Source: Segnochrobactrum spirostomi
GTDB lineage: Bacteria; Pseudomonadota; Alphaproteobacteria; Rhizobiales; Segnochrobactraceae
NCBI RefSeq assembly: GCF_009600605.1
Contig: NZ_VWNA01000001.1
Coordinates: 1,528,490 to 1,592,489 of the forward strand
DNA: 64,000 nucleotides
Direction: 5' to 3'
Shown here: in pieces, positions 63,610 through 64,000 of the stretch
How positions within the stretch are numbered: position 1 is the stretch's first letter
Layout: every line of letters begins with the position of its first letter
Notes under the pieces: model-generated
The model's input: the letters and a program-made list of their open reading frames with translations, nothing else
Database searches by the model: none
Told to the model about the DNA's origin: nothing
Made by a program: the position numbers and the translations under genes

Positions 63610-64000
63610 ATGCTCCGTGCCAACGCCGTCGTCCGCAAGCCCGCCGTGAAGCCCGAGCGGATCGCCGATTCCGTGATCCTCGACCACGAGGGCCGCCAGC
63701 GCCGCCGCGTGGCGCTCACGACCGAAGGCGGGCTCGAATTCCTGCTCGATCTCGAAAAGCCCAAGGCGCTCGACGATGGCGACGCGGTGAAGCTCGAGGA
63801 CGGCCGGCTCATCCTCGTCAAGGCGGCCCCGGAGCACCTGCTCGAGATCACGACCGCGACGCCGCTGCGGCTCCTCCGGATCGCGTGGCATATCGGCAAC
63901 CGCCACACCCCGGCCGAGATCACCGAGGAGGCGATCTACATCGCCGACGACCACGTCCTCGCCGACATGGTGCGCGGCCTCGGCGCCGGCGTCGCGGCGG
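63610..64000 (+). CDS. ureE: Urease accessory protein UreE (3' end beyond the window)
   Basis: The visible 130 codons begin MLRANAVVRKP and include the N-terminal domain (VILDHEGRQRRRVALTTEGGLEFLLDL) and the metal-binding domain with AWHIGNRHTPAEI and IADDHVLADMVRGLGA, both typical of UreE. UreE is the nickel metallochaperone that delivers Ni to UreG. The C-terminal, often His-rich, tail is cut off at the window end. ureF and ureG would be expected next. Confidence 0.93.
   Translation, partial: MLRANAVVRKPAVKPERIADSVILDHEGRQRRRVALTTEGGLEFLLDLEKPKALDDGDAVKLEDGRLILVKAAPEHLLEITTATPLRLLRIAWHIGNRHTPAEITEEAIYIADDHVLADMVRGLGAGVAA

Overview
The window is a stretch of chromosome from a very GC-rich alphaproteobacterium, most likely a member of the Hyphomicrobiales (Rhizobiales). 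The grounds are a SAM-II riboswitch in front of metZ (a class found mainly in alphaproteobacteria), a short SRP RNA directly upstream of dnaX, the compact sucCDAB operon next to zapE, a CpdR-like regulator, and clustered urease genes with a fused gamma/beta subunit. Genes are densely packed on both strands. I see no phage, insertion sequence, CRISPR array, rRNA or tRNA.

Layout. 1-1381: periplasmic copper handling (end of a His/Met-rich protein, copC, copD). 1390-6357: Tat-exported lipase-like hydrolase, homocysteine S-methyltransferase, a probable trans-acting small RNA with palindromic operator and terminator, dps, a TetR regulator and a CFA-synthase-like methyltransferase. 6514-8762: allantoate amidohydrolase and PuuE-type allantoinase. 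9100-12085: chloroperoxidase-like hydrolase behind a MarR/OhrR-like operator, ferredoxin reductase, DHFR-like protein. 12193-18981: beta-alanine/polyamine catabolism (aldehyde dehydrogenase, FAD amine oxidase, mmsA, beta-alanine-pyruvate aminotransferase) with a divergent HTH-cupin regulator. 19125-25620: OsmC, LysR, TIM-barrel isomerase, desaturase, serine hydrolase and Tex30-like hydrolase. 25641-30870: riboswitch-controlled metZ, Pit phosphate transporter with a PhoB-box-like site, nudC, HIT and DUF2442 proteins. 31290-39481: sucB, sucA, sucD, sucC and zapE, all on the minus strand. 39906-46901: aldo/keto reductase, orphan PhnD-like protein, SRP RNA, dnaX, a second-type clpP, an ArsR/SRPBCC pair, ybaB, an AT-rich interrupted gene, and recR. 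46926-48977: FUSC and HlyD efflux pair. 49138-51671: amt, glnK and a second PII gene. 51844-58829: tesB, ubiH-like, cpdR-like, ftsE-ftsX, YdcF, plsC and an ACT protein. 58941-64000: urease operon behind a sigma-54 promoter: ureD, ureAB, a toxin-antitoxin pair, ureC, DUF29, ureE.

Several parts converge on nitrogen acquisition: ureide breakdown, beta-alanine catabolism, the ammonium transporter with two PII proteins, and urease. Two sigma-54-type promoter sequences (ureD, clear; glnK, weaker) fit nitrogen control.

Three genes (an SRPBCC protein, an HlyD-type protein and ureC) are each broken by a single missing base in a G run. That pattern looks more like homopolymer sequencing error than three true pseudogenes. 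A fourth gene, AT-rich and squeezed between ybaB and recR, has an in-frame TGA yet still overlaps recR in the ATGA manner. I found no convincing wholly new multi-gene system. The best leads are the small RNA with its operator, the TGA-interrupted gene, the toxin-antitoxin pair inside the urease operon, and the terminator in the suc operon leader.
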